Shown here piece after piece: positions 35,313 through 43,689 of a stretch of DNA of 64,000 bases. The stretch is from Lachnospiraceae bacterium (lineage in GTDB: Bacteria > Bacillota > Clostridia > Lachnospirales > Lachnospiraceae). The stretch spans positions 19,952 to 83,951 of the forward strand of contig JAGAMG010000006.1 of assembly GCA_017624835.1 (NCBI GenBank), written 5' to 3'. The notes beneath the pieces are model-generated. The model did no database searches, was not told where the DNA came from, and saw nothing but the letters and a program-made list of their open reading frames with translations. Within the stretch, counting starts at the first letter, position 1, and the number at the start of each line of letters is the position of its first letter. Position numbers and translations under genes: made by a program.

Positions 35313-36148
35313 AGGATAGTGTAAACGAAAGAAAAAACGATGGTATTTGGAAACAGCCGGTTTTGCTTGGGGAGGGGACTTTTTCCAAAGTATATCGCGT
35401 AACCAATAGTATTACCGGGGAATTTGCAGTGTGTAAGCAAAGCAATCAAAAACATCTGGCAGAAAGAGAAGCCTTACTTTTGGCAAAAATAAAGCATCCT
35501 CTTTTTCCGGTCTATAAAGGGGAAGGAGAATGGAAGGGAAAGCAATGTCTTTTTATGGAATACATACCGGGTATGGATTTGGGGAAGTATGTGCGAAAAC
35601 GTGGAAAATTATCCATGGAGCGAGCTTTAGATATTGTATTAGATCTAGCTGAGGGACTTTTGTATTTGCATGAATTATCAAAGTCTGTTATCTTTCGGGA
35701 TTTGAAGCCGGAGAATGTGATGATTCAGCAGGACGGCAGGGTTCGGTTAGTGGATTTGGGCTGTGTCTATATTGTCGGAGATAAAGAAAATGGTTTGGCA
35801 GGAACAAGAGGGTATGCAGCACCGGAGCAATTGAGAGAAGGAGGATATGCCGGAATGGAAAGTGATGTTTATGCCTTGGGAAAGCTTTTTCATTTTATGC
35901 TTACAGGGCAGAATATATTTCCATGTGAGTACCCAAAAGGAGTACCGAGGGGATTGCAAAGGTTTCTTGCCAGAGCGTTGGCATCGGAGCCAAAAAAAAG
36001 AGTACCGGATATCCGAAGTTTTTTGGCGGAGGTGGTAATTTATAAAGAGAAAAATCCCATCAAGAGATTATGGAAAGGAAAAACAGGAAGAAGTATGGAA
36101 CGAAAATATAGCTTTTATTTTAAGAGAAATATTATCAAGGGATTTTAG
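35297..36148 (+). CDS. Hanks-type Ser/Thr protein kinase without a sensor domain
   Basis: The 283-residue product is one kinase domain: glycine loop GEGTFSKVYRV, the catalytic Lys in VCKQS, the helix C Glu in LAEREALLLAKIKHP, the catalytic loop FRDLKPENVM (Phe for the usual His of HRD), a DLG in place of DFG, and GTRGYAAPEQ in the activation segment. All residues needed for catalysis are present. Unlike PrkC it has no transmembrane or PASTA region; a short basic tail (about 250-283) follows. Its start lies inside the preceding gene. Confidence 0.88.
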   Translation: MSTKIEDSVNERKNDGIWKQPVLLGEGTFSKVYRVTNSITGEFAVCKQSNQKHLAEREALLLAKIKHPLFPVYKGEGEWKGKQCLFMEYIPGMDLGKYVRKRGKLSMERALDIVLDLAEGLLYLHELSKSVIFRDLKPENVMIQQDGRVRLVDLGCVYIVGDKENGLAGTRGYAAPEQLREGGYAGMESDVYALGKLFHFMLTGQNIFPCEYPKGVPRGLQRFLARALASEPKKRVPDIRSFLAEVVIYKEKNPIKRLWKGKTGRSMERKYSFYFKRNIIKGF

Positions 36149-36272
36149 AAAGAGTCAAGTTGTACGGTTGAATTTTTCAGATAACAGTGATAAAATTAAT
36201 AAGGTATCAAAAAATATACAGAAAATAACGAAGGTAACATTGTTTTGTCAAAGAAACGAGGTAATTGCAAGT

Positions 36273-37949
36273 ATGGATGTAGGTAATAAGCAGGCATTTG
36301 TCAGTCAGTTTCGAAACATTATTGAACTCTTAAATCCATGTATGGACGATTTTTTGTATGTATATGACTTGCAGGAAGATTATTACTGTATTTCACCGGA
36401 CGCTACAATACGTTTTTCCATGGAAAAGTGTCAGTTTAGTGATGTGATAGAAACCCACAGAAAATTTGTATACCCGACAGATTATGAATTGCTTACTGAG
36501 GATTTACGGGAAATATTACAGGGAAAAAAGAATTTTCACAATATGCAGTATCGTTGGATGGATAGGAATGGTACTGCGGTATGGATTAACTGTAGGGGAC
36601 AGGTAACCTTGGACGAAGAGGGCAGACCGGAATTTTTGGTAGGCTGTATTAATGAAATCGGTAAAAACCAAAAGGCGGATAATATTAGTGGACTGCTTCG
36701 TGAAGCAAGTCTTCAGCAGGAAATTTCTTCACGAGATGAGACCAGTATGCAGGGCTTTTTCATGCGCATTGGAATTGATAATTTTAAAGAAATCAATGAA
36801 AATCGCGGAATGGATTATGGGGACATGATTCTGCGCCGTACTGCGGAATGTATTCAAAAGGTTATAGAGCCAACTCAGAAGCTTTATCGTATTGTGGCGG
36901 ACGAGTATGCCATCGTAGATTTTAGCGGCAGTTCCTTGGAAGATGCCGGGGGCTTATATCAGAAAATACGTGAGGAAATAGATTCTTTCATTGAAGAAAA
37001 CGGATACGAAGTTTTTTATACCGTTTCTGCCGGAATATTAAAGCTGGAAGATATGGAAACCAGGGAGTACGGAGACTTTGTAAAGAAAGCAGAATTTGCC
37101 TTAAATGAGGCAAAATCCCGGGGGAAAAATCAATATTATATTTATGAAGAGAAGGATTATGAGATCTTTCTTCGAAAGCGTATGCTGCTTCGCATTATGC
37201 GGCAGTCCATAACCCGGAATTTTCAAGGCTTTGAAGCCTATTTTCAACCCATTATGGATATCAGGAATAACAATCTTGCAGATGCAGAAACCCTGTTGCG
37301 TTTTTCTTCTGAGGAGACAGGCATGGTATCTCCCGCAGAGTTTATCCCACTTTTGGAGGAAAGCGGATTGATTATTCCGGTAGGAAGATGGGTGCTTCAC
37401 AGAGCAATGGATGCATGCAGCAGGATTCAAAAGGTTATCCCGGATTTTAGAGTGTCGGTAAACGTTTCTTATATTCAGATTTTGAAAAGTGATATTATAG
37501 GAGATATCCGTGAGGGATTGGAGAAATATCAATTGTCCCCCGGCAGTATTGTAGTGGAACTGACAGAAAGTGGATATATCGATACGGATGATTATTTGCA
37601 AAGATTTTTTGATGGCTTAAAAGAAAATGGTATCTTGTTGGCGTTGGATGATTTTGGAACAGGCTATTCCAATTTTCAGTATTTGTACAGCATCAGCCCG
37701 GATACCATTAAGATTGACCGTTCTTTTACCATTAAAGCGTTGGGCAATCCGGCAGAGTACAATTTATTGCAGTATATGGTAAAGATGGCACATAGTATTC
37801 ATTTAAAACTGTGTATTGAAGGAATTGAAACAGCAGAAGAGTTAAAGAAAATATGTGAAATGGAGCCGGATTATATACAAGGTTACTTCTTTGGACGACC
37901 GGTTCCCTATGAAACCTTTGTGTCCGAGCACATTCACAAAAAAAGTTAA
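36273..37949 (+). CDS. c-di-GMP phosphodiesterase (PAS, degenerate GGDEF, EAL)
   Basis: In order: a PAS-like domain (about 20-130, with YRWMDRNGTAVWINCRG), a GGDEF domain whose signature reads VADEY at 208-212 and is therefore inactive, and an EAL domain (about 300-555). The EAL core is intact with ETL at 339-341, NVSYIQ, VVELTES, LDDFGTGYSN, KIDRSF, CIEGIETAEEL and QGYFFGRP, so c-di-GMP hydrolysis is expected. The degenerate GGDEF may bind GTP as an activator, as in some relatives. A TTG start at 36168 would add 35 residues, but the ATG at 36273 with GAGGT upstream is likelier. It follows the kinase gene by about 125 bases. Confidence 0.87.
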   Translation: MDVGNKQAFVSQFRNIIELLNPCMDDFLYVYDLQEDYYCISPDATIRFSMEKCQFSDVIETHRKFVYPTDYELLTEDLREILQGKKNFHNMQYRWMDRNGTAVWINCRGQVTLDEEGRPEFLVGCINEIGKNQKADNISGLLREASLQQEISSRDETSMQGFFMRIGIDNFKEINENRGMDYGDMILRRTAECIQKVIEPTQKLYRIVADEYAIVDFSGSSLEDAGGLYQKIREEIDSFIEENGYEVFYTVSAGILKLEDMETREYGDFVKKAEFALNEAKSRGKNQYYIYEEKDYEIFLRKRMLLRIMRQSITRNFQGFEAYFQPIMDIRNNNLADAETLLRFSSEETGMVSPAEFIPLLEESGLIIPVGRWVLHRAMDACSRIQKVIPDFRVSVNVSYIQILKSDIIGDIREGLEKYQLSPGSIVVELTESGYIDTDDYLQRFFDGLKENGILLALDDFGTGYSNFQYLYSISPDTIKIDRSFTIKALGNPAEYNLLQYMVKMAHSIHLKLCIEGIETAEELKKICEMEPDYIQGYFFGRPVPYETFVSEHIHKKS

Positions 37950-37957
37950 AAAAACAC

Positions 37958-37986
37958 TTGCTGTTTTCTTGACTTTTGATTATACT
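37958..37986 (+). promoter_or_regulatory. Promoter of the FSA/TalC gene
   Basis: TTGCTG (37958-37963), 17-base spacer, TATACT (37981-37986), about 65 bases before the start codon. Confidence 0.55.
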
Positions 37987-38049
37987 GTGTTTGAAGGCTG
38001 ACAAAAATTTGTCAAATACATTATTCAAAAGGGAAAGAGGAGAAAAATT

Positions 38050-38703
38050 ATGCGTTTTTTCATTGATACTGCAAAGGTAGAAGACATTAAAAAGGCAAAT
38101 GACATGGGTGTTATCTGTGGTGTAACCACCAATCCTTCTTTGATTGCAAAGGAAGGCAGAGTATTTGAAGAGGTTATTGCAGAAATCGCTTCCATCGTTG
38201 ACGGACCTATCAGCGGAGAGGTTAAGGCAACTACTGTTGATGCAGAAGGAATGATTGCAGAGGGTAGAGAGATTGCGAAAATTCACCCTAATATGGTTGT
38301 AAAAATTCCTATGACTGTAGAAGGCTTAAAGGCTTGTAAGGTATTATCCGCAGAGGGTATCAAGACCAATGTAACTCTGATTTTCAGTGCAAATCAGGCA
38401 CTTCTTGCTGCAAGAGCAGGCGCAACCTATGTGTCTCCTTTCCTGGGAAGATTGGATGATATCAGCCAGAGAGGCGTTGATTTGATTCGTGAAATTGCAG
38501 ACATTTTTGCAGTTACTGATTTGGATACCGAGATTATTGCAGCAAGCGTGCGCAATCCCATTCATGTAACTGACTGTGCTTTGGCAGGTGCTGACATTGC
38601 AACTGTTCCTTATTCTGTAATTGAGCAGATGGTAAAGCATCCTTTGACAGATGCCGGTATTGCAAAATTCCAGGCGGATTACAAGGCAGTATTTGGTGAG
38701 TAA
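38050..38703 (+). CDS. Transaldolase-like fructose-6-phosphate aldolase family protein
   Basis: The 217-residue TIM-barrel enzyme is of the small TalC/FSA class. The Schiff-base lysine lies in [10 protein letters not shown], preceded by [17 protein letters not shown] and followed by [32 protein letters not shown]. Short members act either as transaldolase or fructose-6-phosphate aldolase, a point sequence alone does not settle. AAAGAGGAGAAA precedes the ATG. It is monocistronic, bounded by a promoter and a terminator. Confidence 0.92.
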   Translation: MRFFIDTAKVEDIKKANDMGVICGVTTNPSLIAKEGRVFEEVIAEIASIVDGPISGEVKATTVDAEGMIAEGREIAKIHPNMVVKIPMTVEGLKACKVLSAEGIKTNVTLIFSANQALLAARAGATYVSPFLGRLDDISQRGVDLIREIADIFAVTDLDTEIIAASVRNPIHVTDCALAGADIATVPYSVIEQMVKHPLTDAGIAKFQADYKAVFGE

Positions 38704-38731
38704 TTTTTAAGAAGATAATACATAATAAAAA

Positions 38732-38765
38732 GGAAGCCGGAGACTACGCTTTCCGGCTTCCCTTA
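38732..38765. terminator. Bidirectional terminator
   Basis: GGAAGCCGGA (38732-38741) pairs with TCCGGCTTCC (38752-38761). The A run before it serves the minus strand (SASP gene) well; the plus-side T content is weaker. Confidence 0.8.
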
Positions 38766-38790
38766 TTGCTTTTGCCATTTACAGCAAGAG

Positions 38791-38988
38791 TTATTTCATC
38801 TGCTCTTCCTGTTTTCTGATCATACGACGAACCATTTCGCCACCGATACTACCGGCTTCCTTAGAAGTTAAGTCACCGTTGTAACCTTCCTTAAGGTTTA
38901 CACCTAATTCAGATGCAACCTCGGTCTTAAAACGATCCATTGCTGCCTTTGCTTCAGGAACTTCTACTCTATTACTTCTACTTGCCAT
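38791..38988 (-). CDS. Alpha/beta-type small acid-soluble spore protein
   Basis: The 65-residue protein shows the SASP signature: AAMDRFKTEVASELGV in the first half with the germination protease site region TEVASE, and DLTSKEAGSIGGEMVRRMI in the second half. These proteins coat spore DNA, protect it from UV and heat, and are degraded at germination. GGAGGT is well placed. Expression should depend on sigma-G in the forespore. The only -10 candidate I see is CATACTA on the minus strand at 39105-39111, with a poor -35. Confidence 0.95.
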   Translation of the reverse strand: MASRSNRVEVPEAKAAMDRFKTEVASELGVNLKEGYNGDLTSKEAGSIGGEMVRRMIRKQEEQMK

Positions 38989-39028
38989 TTTGAGTTACCT
39001 CCATTTTTTTAACATTTTTTTGGTTTCT

Positions 39029-39067
39029 ATTTTCAAGATAAGCGAGTCACTTGCTTATCCTGAAAAT
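39029..39067. repeat. Near-perfect inverted repeat upstream of the SASP gene
   Basis: ATTTTCAAGATAAGC (39029-39043) pairs with GCTTATCCTGAAAAT (39053-39067), 14 of 15 positions, with a 9-base loop. It lies about 40 bases upstream of the SASP start in the 310-base divergent gap. It could be a hairpin in a long SASP leader or an operator; there is no T run to make it a terminator. Confidence 0.6.
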
Positions 39068-39153
39068 CAGATGTTTAAGCTTGTGTCATCACTTATCTTG
39101 GTAATAGTATGAGCAGCACGAAAAATTTTACGCTGGTAAGTTTTTCATATTTC

Positions 39154-39298
39154 TGATATAATGTTTAGGAATATAATAAGTGAGACCAAAAAGCGTTTGC
39201 TGATTGGAATCACACAGGTGCAACTGATTTACAAAGATTCGTTCTGCGTAGTAAGGTTCTTTTTTTGTTGCACAAATTTACAAAAAAGGAGAAAATGA
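39154..39298 (+). promoter_or_regulatory. Extended -10 promoter and structured leader of the ABC transporter operon
   Basis: TGA-TATAAT (39154-39162) is an extended -10 without a good -35. The roughly 130-nt leader contains a 7-bp stem GTGCAAC (39218-39224) with GTTGCAC (39267-39273) enclosing 42 bases that end in a T run (TTCTTTTTTT). That arrangement could act as an attenuator. It matches no riboswitch class I know. Confidence 0.4.
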
Positions 39299-40285
39299 AT
39301 GAAAAACAAGTGGAAAAACAAATTAAAGAAAATTGCGGTTTTTAGCCTGATGATTGCTTTGGCAGGTCTGACCATGACAGGCTGTGGAGTCAAGAAGGAG
39401 CCTGTGGCAGTGAGAGTTGGCTCCATGAAGGGACCTACCTCCATGGGACTTTTATTTATGATGGAGGCTGCGGAAGCAGGAGAATGTGAAAATGATTATG
39501 CTTTTACCATGACAACGGCAGCGGATGAATTGTTACCTATGGTAATCAAAGGAGAACTGGATATTGCATTGGTACCTGCTAATGTGGCGAGTGTGTTGTA
39601 TAATAAGACAGAAGGTCAGATTTCCGTAATTGATATCAATACATTGGGGGTATTGTATATGGTTTCCGGTGATAGCACTATTTCAGAAATTACGGATTTA
39701 AAAGGAAAAACTATTTATCTTACCGGAAAAGGGACTACACCTGATTATGTGTTGCAGTATATTCTTGCAGGAAATAATCTCAGCGGTGAATGTACATTGG
39801 AATACAAATCTGAGGCTACCGAGGTAGCAGCAGTTCTGGCAGAAAATCCCAATGCAGTGGGACTCTTACCCCAGCCTTTTGTAACAGCGGCTTGTGCCCA
39901 AAATGAAGCTCTTTCCGTAATCTTTGATATGGATGAGCAGTGGAGTAAGATTCAGGGCGGCAATAGCAGCACAGTAACCGGAGTTACCGTAGTGCATAAT
40001 GATTTTTTAAAGGAAAATGAAGAGGCTGTAAAAACATTCCTGGAAGAGCATGCTGAAAGTGTTAAGGCAATCAATGAGGATGTTGCCAAAGGTGCAACTT
40101 TAGCTGTGGAAGCAGGAATCATAGCAAAGGAGCCTATTGCCAAGAAAGCAATTTCCAATTGTAATATTGTATGTATTACCGGGAATGAGGTAAAAGAAAG
40201 ACTTTCCGCTTATTTGAATGTGCTATTTGAACAGTCCCCCGAGGCTGTCGGCGGTAAACTGCCGGGAGAGGAATTTTATTATTAA
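39299..40285 (+). CDS. ABC transporter substrate-binding lipoprotein (NMT1/SsuA-like)
   Basis: The 328-residue product has a lipoprotein signal peptide with the lipidated Cys at residue 29 (LTMTGC). It has a periplasmic-binding-protein type II fold of the NMT1/taurine/sulfonate group: VRVGSMKGPTSMGLLFMME, ELDIALVPANVASVLYN, LKGKTIYLTGKGTTPDYVLQYIL, GLLPQPFVTAA. It would deliver a small organic ligand to the fused permease-ATPase that follows after 34 bases. The ligand cannot be told. Confidence 0.88.
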   Translation: MKNKWKNKLKKIAVFSLMIALAGLTMTGCGVKKEPVAVRVGSMKGPTSMGLLFMMEAAEAGECENDYAFTMTTAADELLPMVIKGELDIALVPANVASVLYNKTEGQISVIDINTLGVLYMVSGDSTISEITDLKGKTIYLTGKGTTPDYVLQYILAGNNLSGECTLEYKSEATEVAAVLAENPNAVGLLPQPFVTAACAQNEALSVIFDMDEQWSKIQGGNSSTVTGVTVVHNDFLKENEEAVKTFLEEHAESVKAINEDVAKGATLAVEAGIIAKEPIAKKAISNCNIVCITGNEVKERLSAYLNVLFEQSPEAVGGKLPGEEFYY

Positions 40286-40319
40286 GTAAGAGTACTCAAA
40301 TTAAAATAGGAGGTGCTAC

Positions 40320-41654
40320 ATGGAGAAGATAAAAAGCAGACTAAGTATCCCTGTGATAAGGCGGACAATAGTAGTAGGATTTTGGCTTCTTTTGTGGCAG
40401 CTCCTTGCTGTTTATGTGGATAATGACATTATATTGGTAACGCCCTTACAGACACTTGTTACCTTGGGAAAGCTTTTGGGAGAGGTATCTTTTTGGCAGA
40501 CCGTAGGAATGTCCCTTTTGCGGATTGGCGCAGGCTTTCTTGGGGGAATGATAGCTGCATTTTTGCTGGCGTATATCAGCAGTCGGTTTGCTTTGGTGGA
40601 AGAGCTTTTAGCCCCTTTAATGATTTTATGCAAGACCGTGCCGGTGGCAGTATTTGTGGTATTACTGTTATTGTGGTGGGGGTCTTCCGTATTGGCTGTG
40701 GCAATCTGTTTTTTAATTGTGTTGCCCAATCTTTACATCAGTACTCTGACAGGATTGAAAAATGCGGATAAAAAGCTTTTGGAAATGGCGTCTGTTTTTG
40801 GATTTTCCGGAAAAATCAGATTCTTCTATATTTATCGTCCCGGATTACAGCCCTTTGTGAATAGCAGTTTGAAGCTGTCTTTGGGGCTATGCTGGAAATC
40901 AGGCGTAGCTGCGGAGGTAATCGGCACTCCGGCTTTTTCTATTGGAGAAAGACTTTATATGTCCAAGATTCATTTGGATACTGCAGGAGTTTTTGCCTGG
41001 GCGGTGGTAATTATTTTGCTCAGTGTAGGCTTTGAATGGTTAATGTTAAAGCTGGCAGAGTTCTTTTGGAATTGGGAACCAATCTGCGTCAGGGTATCAC
41101 AAAAAGACAGGGTAAATCCCAGCCATGAGGATGTGGAAAGGGGATTAAGGATAAAGAATGTTTGTAAAAGCTATGGCGGGCAGCAGGTGCTTTGTCAGGT
41201 AAATGCTTCCTATGAGCCGAATCATATTTATTATTTAACCAGTCCTTCCGGAAGCGGGAAAACAACCTTTTTAAGAATACTTTGTGGATTGGAACAGCCG
41301 GATGGGGGCAGGGTGGAGCCAAAGCTTCATTACAGTATGGTTTTTCAAGAGGACAGGTTGTGCGAGAACTACAGTGCTTTGCGGAATTTGGAATTGGTGA
41401 CTGGAAGCGAAACGCAGGCAAAGGATGCACTCAGAGCTTTGTTGGAAGAGGAGGCCTGGTACAAGCCCTGTAGTCAGCTGAGTGGAGGTATGAAAAGACG
41501 GGTTGCCCTTGCTCGGGCAATGGAAGCAGTTTCTGACTGTGTGCTGTTGGATGAACCCTTTACCGGCATGGATGAGGACACTAGGAAGAAGGCTGAGGCT
41601 TATATCAGAAGCAGACAGAAGGGCAGAGTTATTATAATTGCTACTCATATATAG
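40320..41654 (+). CDS. Fused ABC permease-ATPase
   Basis: Residues 1-255 are a BPD-type permease of the SsuC/TauC kind with about six helices and the coupling motif EMASVFGFSGKIRFFYIYRPGL. Residues 278-444 are an ABC ATPase with Walker A SPSGSGKTT, Q-loop VFQEDRL, signature LSGGMKRRVALARA, Walker B CVLLDEPFTGMDED and the switch His in ATHI. The protein ends directly after that His, so the usual 30-50 residue C-terminal tail is missing. Permease and ATPase are normally separate genes in this family. AGGAGG precedes the ATG. Confidence 0.88.
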   Translation: MEKIKSRLSIPVIRRTIVVGFWLLLWQLLAVYVDNDIILVTPLQTLVTLGKLLGEVSFWQTVGMSLLRIGAGFLGGMIAAFLLAYISSRFALVEELLAPLMILCKTVPVAVFVVLLLLWWGSSVLAVAICFLIVLPNLYISTLTGLKNADKKLLEMASVFGFSGKIRFFYIYRPGLQPFVNSSLKLSLGLCWKSGVAAEVIGTPAFSIGERLYMSKIHLDTAGVFAWAVVIILLSVGFEWLMLKLAEFFWNWEPICVRVSQKDRVNPSHEDVERGLRIKNVCKSYGGQQVLCQVNASYEPNHIYYLTSPSGSGKTTFLRILCGLEQPDGGRVEPKLHYSMVFQEDRLCENYSALRNLELVTGSETQAKDALRALLEEEAWYKPCSQLSGGMKRRVALARAMEAVSDCVLLDEPFTGMDEDTRKKAEAYIRSRQKGRVIIIATHI

Positions 41655-41674
41655 AAACAGAAAGGAAAATAAAA

Positions 41675-41932
41675 ATGCAAGAGCAAAAAGAATCCCGGGT
41701 TGCATTAATGGGTATTATTATAGAAGATACGGAAAGCGCTGCCAGAATCAATGGCATTTTACATGAGTACGGTAGTTATATTATCGGTAGAATGGGAATT
41801 CCCTACCGGGAGAAGGAAATGAATATTATCAGCATTGTATTGGATGCTCCACAGGGAGTTATCAGTGCTCTTTCTGGGAAACTTGGTATGATTCCGGGAG
41901 TAAGCTGTAAATGTATGTACAGTAAAAGATAG
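41675..41932 (+). CDS. TM1266-family putative iron-only hydrogenase system regulator
   Basis: The 85-residue ACT/ferredoxin-like protein reads RVALMGIIIEDTESAARINGILHEYG, IIGRMGIPYREKEMNIISIVLDAP and SALSGKLGMIPGVSCK, the pattern of the TM1266 family. Members often sit beside [FeFe]-hydrogenase maturation genes, which are not in the window. It is the last gene of the ABC operon, 20 bases after the fused transporter, so a role in sensing or regulating the transported ligand is plausible. Confidence 0.85.
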   Translation: MQEQKESRVALMGIIIEDTESAARINGILHEYGSYIIGRMGIPYREKEMNIISIVLDAPQGVISALSGKLGMIPGVSCKCMYSKR

Positions 41933-41959
41933 AAATATCAGGTTTTTGTAAAGAAATAT

Positions 41960-41988
41960 TTGTGTTTTTTTCCATCATATGCTATAAT
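41960..41988 (+). promoter_or_regulatory. Promoter of tig
   Basis: TTGTGT (41960-41965), 17-base spacer, TATAAT (41983-41988). The leader is about 110 nt. Confidence 0.65.
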
Positions 41989-42105
41989 CGTAAAATGACT
42001 GTGAGTATGTCCATATTTTAGAACAAAAATGTAGTTACAGGCTGCATTTGGACATAGAGGACAACGGAGATAGACTCGTAAGAGCAATAAGGAGGAAATG
42101 TAATA

Positions 42106-43464
42106 ATGAGTTTACAGGTAGAAAAGTTAGAGAAAAACATGGCAAAGCTGACCATCGAAGTATCTGCTGAAGAGCTGGAAAAGGCAATTGAGGGTGCATA
42201 TCAGAAAAATAAAAATAAAATCAGCATCCCCGGATTCCGTAAGGGTAAAGCTCCCCGCAAGATGATTGAGCAGATGTATGGTAAGGAAGTATTTTATGAG
42301 GATGCAGCAAATGCATTGATTCCTGACGCATATGATAAAGCAGTTGCTGAGTGTGAAGAAGAAATCGTTTCCGCTCCCAAGGTTGAGGTTACTCAGATTG
42401 AAGCAGGAAAGCCTTTTATCTTTACCGCAGAGGTTGCATTAAAGCCTGAAGTAACTCTTGGAAAATATAAGGGTGTAAAGGTTGACAAGATTGAAGTAGA
42501 AGTTACCGATGCAGAAGTAGATGCAGAGATTGAAAAGGAAAGAGAAAGAAATGCAAGAACCATCACTGTAGAAGACAGAGCAGTTAAGGATGGCGATATG
42601 ACCGTTATTGATTTTGAAGGCTTTGTTGACGGTGTTGCATTTGAAGGCGGCAAGGGCGAGGATTATCCTCTGACCATTGGTTCCGGCGCATTCATTCCCG
42701 GATTTGAAGAGGCACTTGTTGGTGCAGAATTAAATAAGGAAGTTGACGTAAACGTTACTTTCCCTGAGGATTATCAGGCAAGTGAGCTTGCCGGTAAGCC
42801 AGCTGTATTTAAGTGTACTGTTAAGGAAATCAAAGAGAAGCAGATGCCTGAGCTTGATGATGAGTTTGCAAGCGAAGTATCTGAGTTTGATACTCTTGCT
42901 GAGTACAAGGAAGATGTTAAGAAGAACCTTACAAGCAAGAAGGAAGCAGACGCTAAGAATGCTAAGGAAGATGCAGTTATCGAAGCAATTATCGCTGATG
43001 CACAGATGGAGATTCCTGATGCAATGTTAGAAACCCAGCAGAGACAGATGGTTGAGGAATTTGCTCAGAGAATCCAGTCTCAGGGACTTTCCTTTGAACA
43101 GTATATGCAGTTTACCGGTCTGACTCCTGCAGCTATGATTGAGCAGGTTAAGCCCCAGGCTTTAAAGAGAATTCAGTCCAGATTAGTATTAGAGGCTGTT
43201 GTAGCTGCTGAGAAGATGGTGGCATCTGAGGAAGATTTTGAAGAAGAAGTTAAGGTTATGGCTGAAGCTTATCAGATGGAAGCTGACAAGGTTAAGGAGT
43301 TACTTGGCGAGAACGGCAAGAAGCAGGTTATGGAAGATATCTGCATTAAGAAGGCTGTTGAGTTCGTTGTAGAGAATGCAAAGGAAGCAAAGGCTACCAA
43401 GACAACCAAGGCTAAGACCAAGAAGGCAAAGGCTGAAGAGGCAGAAGAAGCTACAGAAGAATAA
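42106..43464 (+). CDS. tig: Trigger factor
   Basis: This ribosome-bound chaperone and prolyl isomerase meets nascent chains at the exit tunnel. The 452-residue product has the ribosome-binding signature GFRKGKAPRKMIEQMYG, a PPIase domain (about 150-245, VIDFEGFVDGVAFEGGKGEDYPL) and a helical C-terminal chaperone domain. It ends in a Lys/Ala/Thr/Glu-rich tail (after residue 425) common in Clostridia. AAGGAGG precedes the ATG. It heads the tig-clpP-clpX cluster. Confidence 0.96.
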   Translation: MSLQVEKLEKNMAKLTIEVSAEELEKAIEGAYQKNKNKISIPGFRKGKAPRKMIEQMYGKEVFYEDAANALIPDAYDKAVAECEEEIVSAPKVEVTQIEAGKPFIFTAEVALKPEVTLGKYKGVKVDKIEVEVTDAEVDAEIEKERERNARTITVEDRAVKDGDMTVIDFEGFVDGVAFEGGKGEDYPLTIGSGAFIPGFEEALVGAELNKEVDVNVTFPEDYQASELAGKPAVFKCTVKEIKEKQMPELDDEFASEVSEFDTLAEYKEDVKKNLTSKKEADAKNAKEDAVIEAIIADAQMEIPDAMLETQQRQMVEEFAQRIQSQGLSFEQYMQFTGLTPAAMIEQVKPQALKRIQSRLVLEAVVAAEKMVASEEDFEEEVKVMAEAYQMEADKVKELLGENGKKQVMEDICIKKAVEFVVENAKEAKATKTTKAKTKKAKAEEAEEATEE

Positions 43465-43486
43465 TTCGGAATAACACCGGATTTTA

Positions 43487-43525
43487 AGGAAGGTTGTACC
43501 CGGTAATGCGGGTGCAACTTTCCTT
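43487..43525 (+). terminator. Terminator after tig
   Basis: AAGGAAGGTTGTACCCG and CGGGTGCAACTTTCCTT pair along about 17 positions around a short loop, followed by TTGTCT. Confidence 0.8.
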
Positions 43526-43565
43526 TGTCTATGGATTAAGTTTTTATTAAATCTATCGTTTCTCA

Positions 43566-43594
43566 TTGAAAAAGCCTGATAAGTAAGCTATTAT
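43566..43594 (+). promoter_or_regulatory. Promoter of clpP-clpX
   Basis: TTGAAA (43566-43571), 17-base spacer, TATTAT (43589-43594). No CtsR heptad repeat (GGTCAAANANNGGTCAAA) is visible here. Confidence 0.5.
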
Positions 43595-43689
43595 GTAAGA
43601 TAATGGTAATGATGGTAGAGTTCATAACCATAAAATAAGGGGAATTCCATAGGAATTCCGGTCAGAGTTTGACAGAATTGGAGGAGTAT

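Noticed and set aside
41640-41680. Frameshift at the end of the fused ABC ATPase
   Set aside because: Removing two bases gives an in-frame join to the next gene, but one frame in three would do so by chance, and the downstream gene has its own start. Kept only as a remark.
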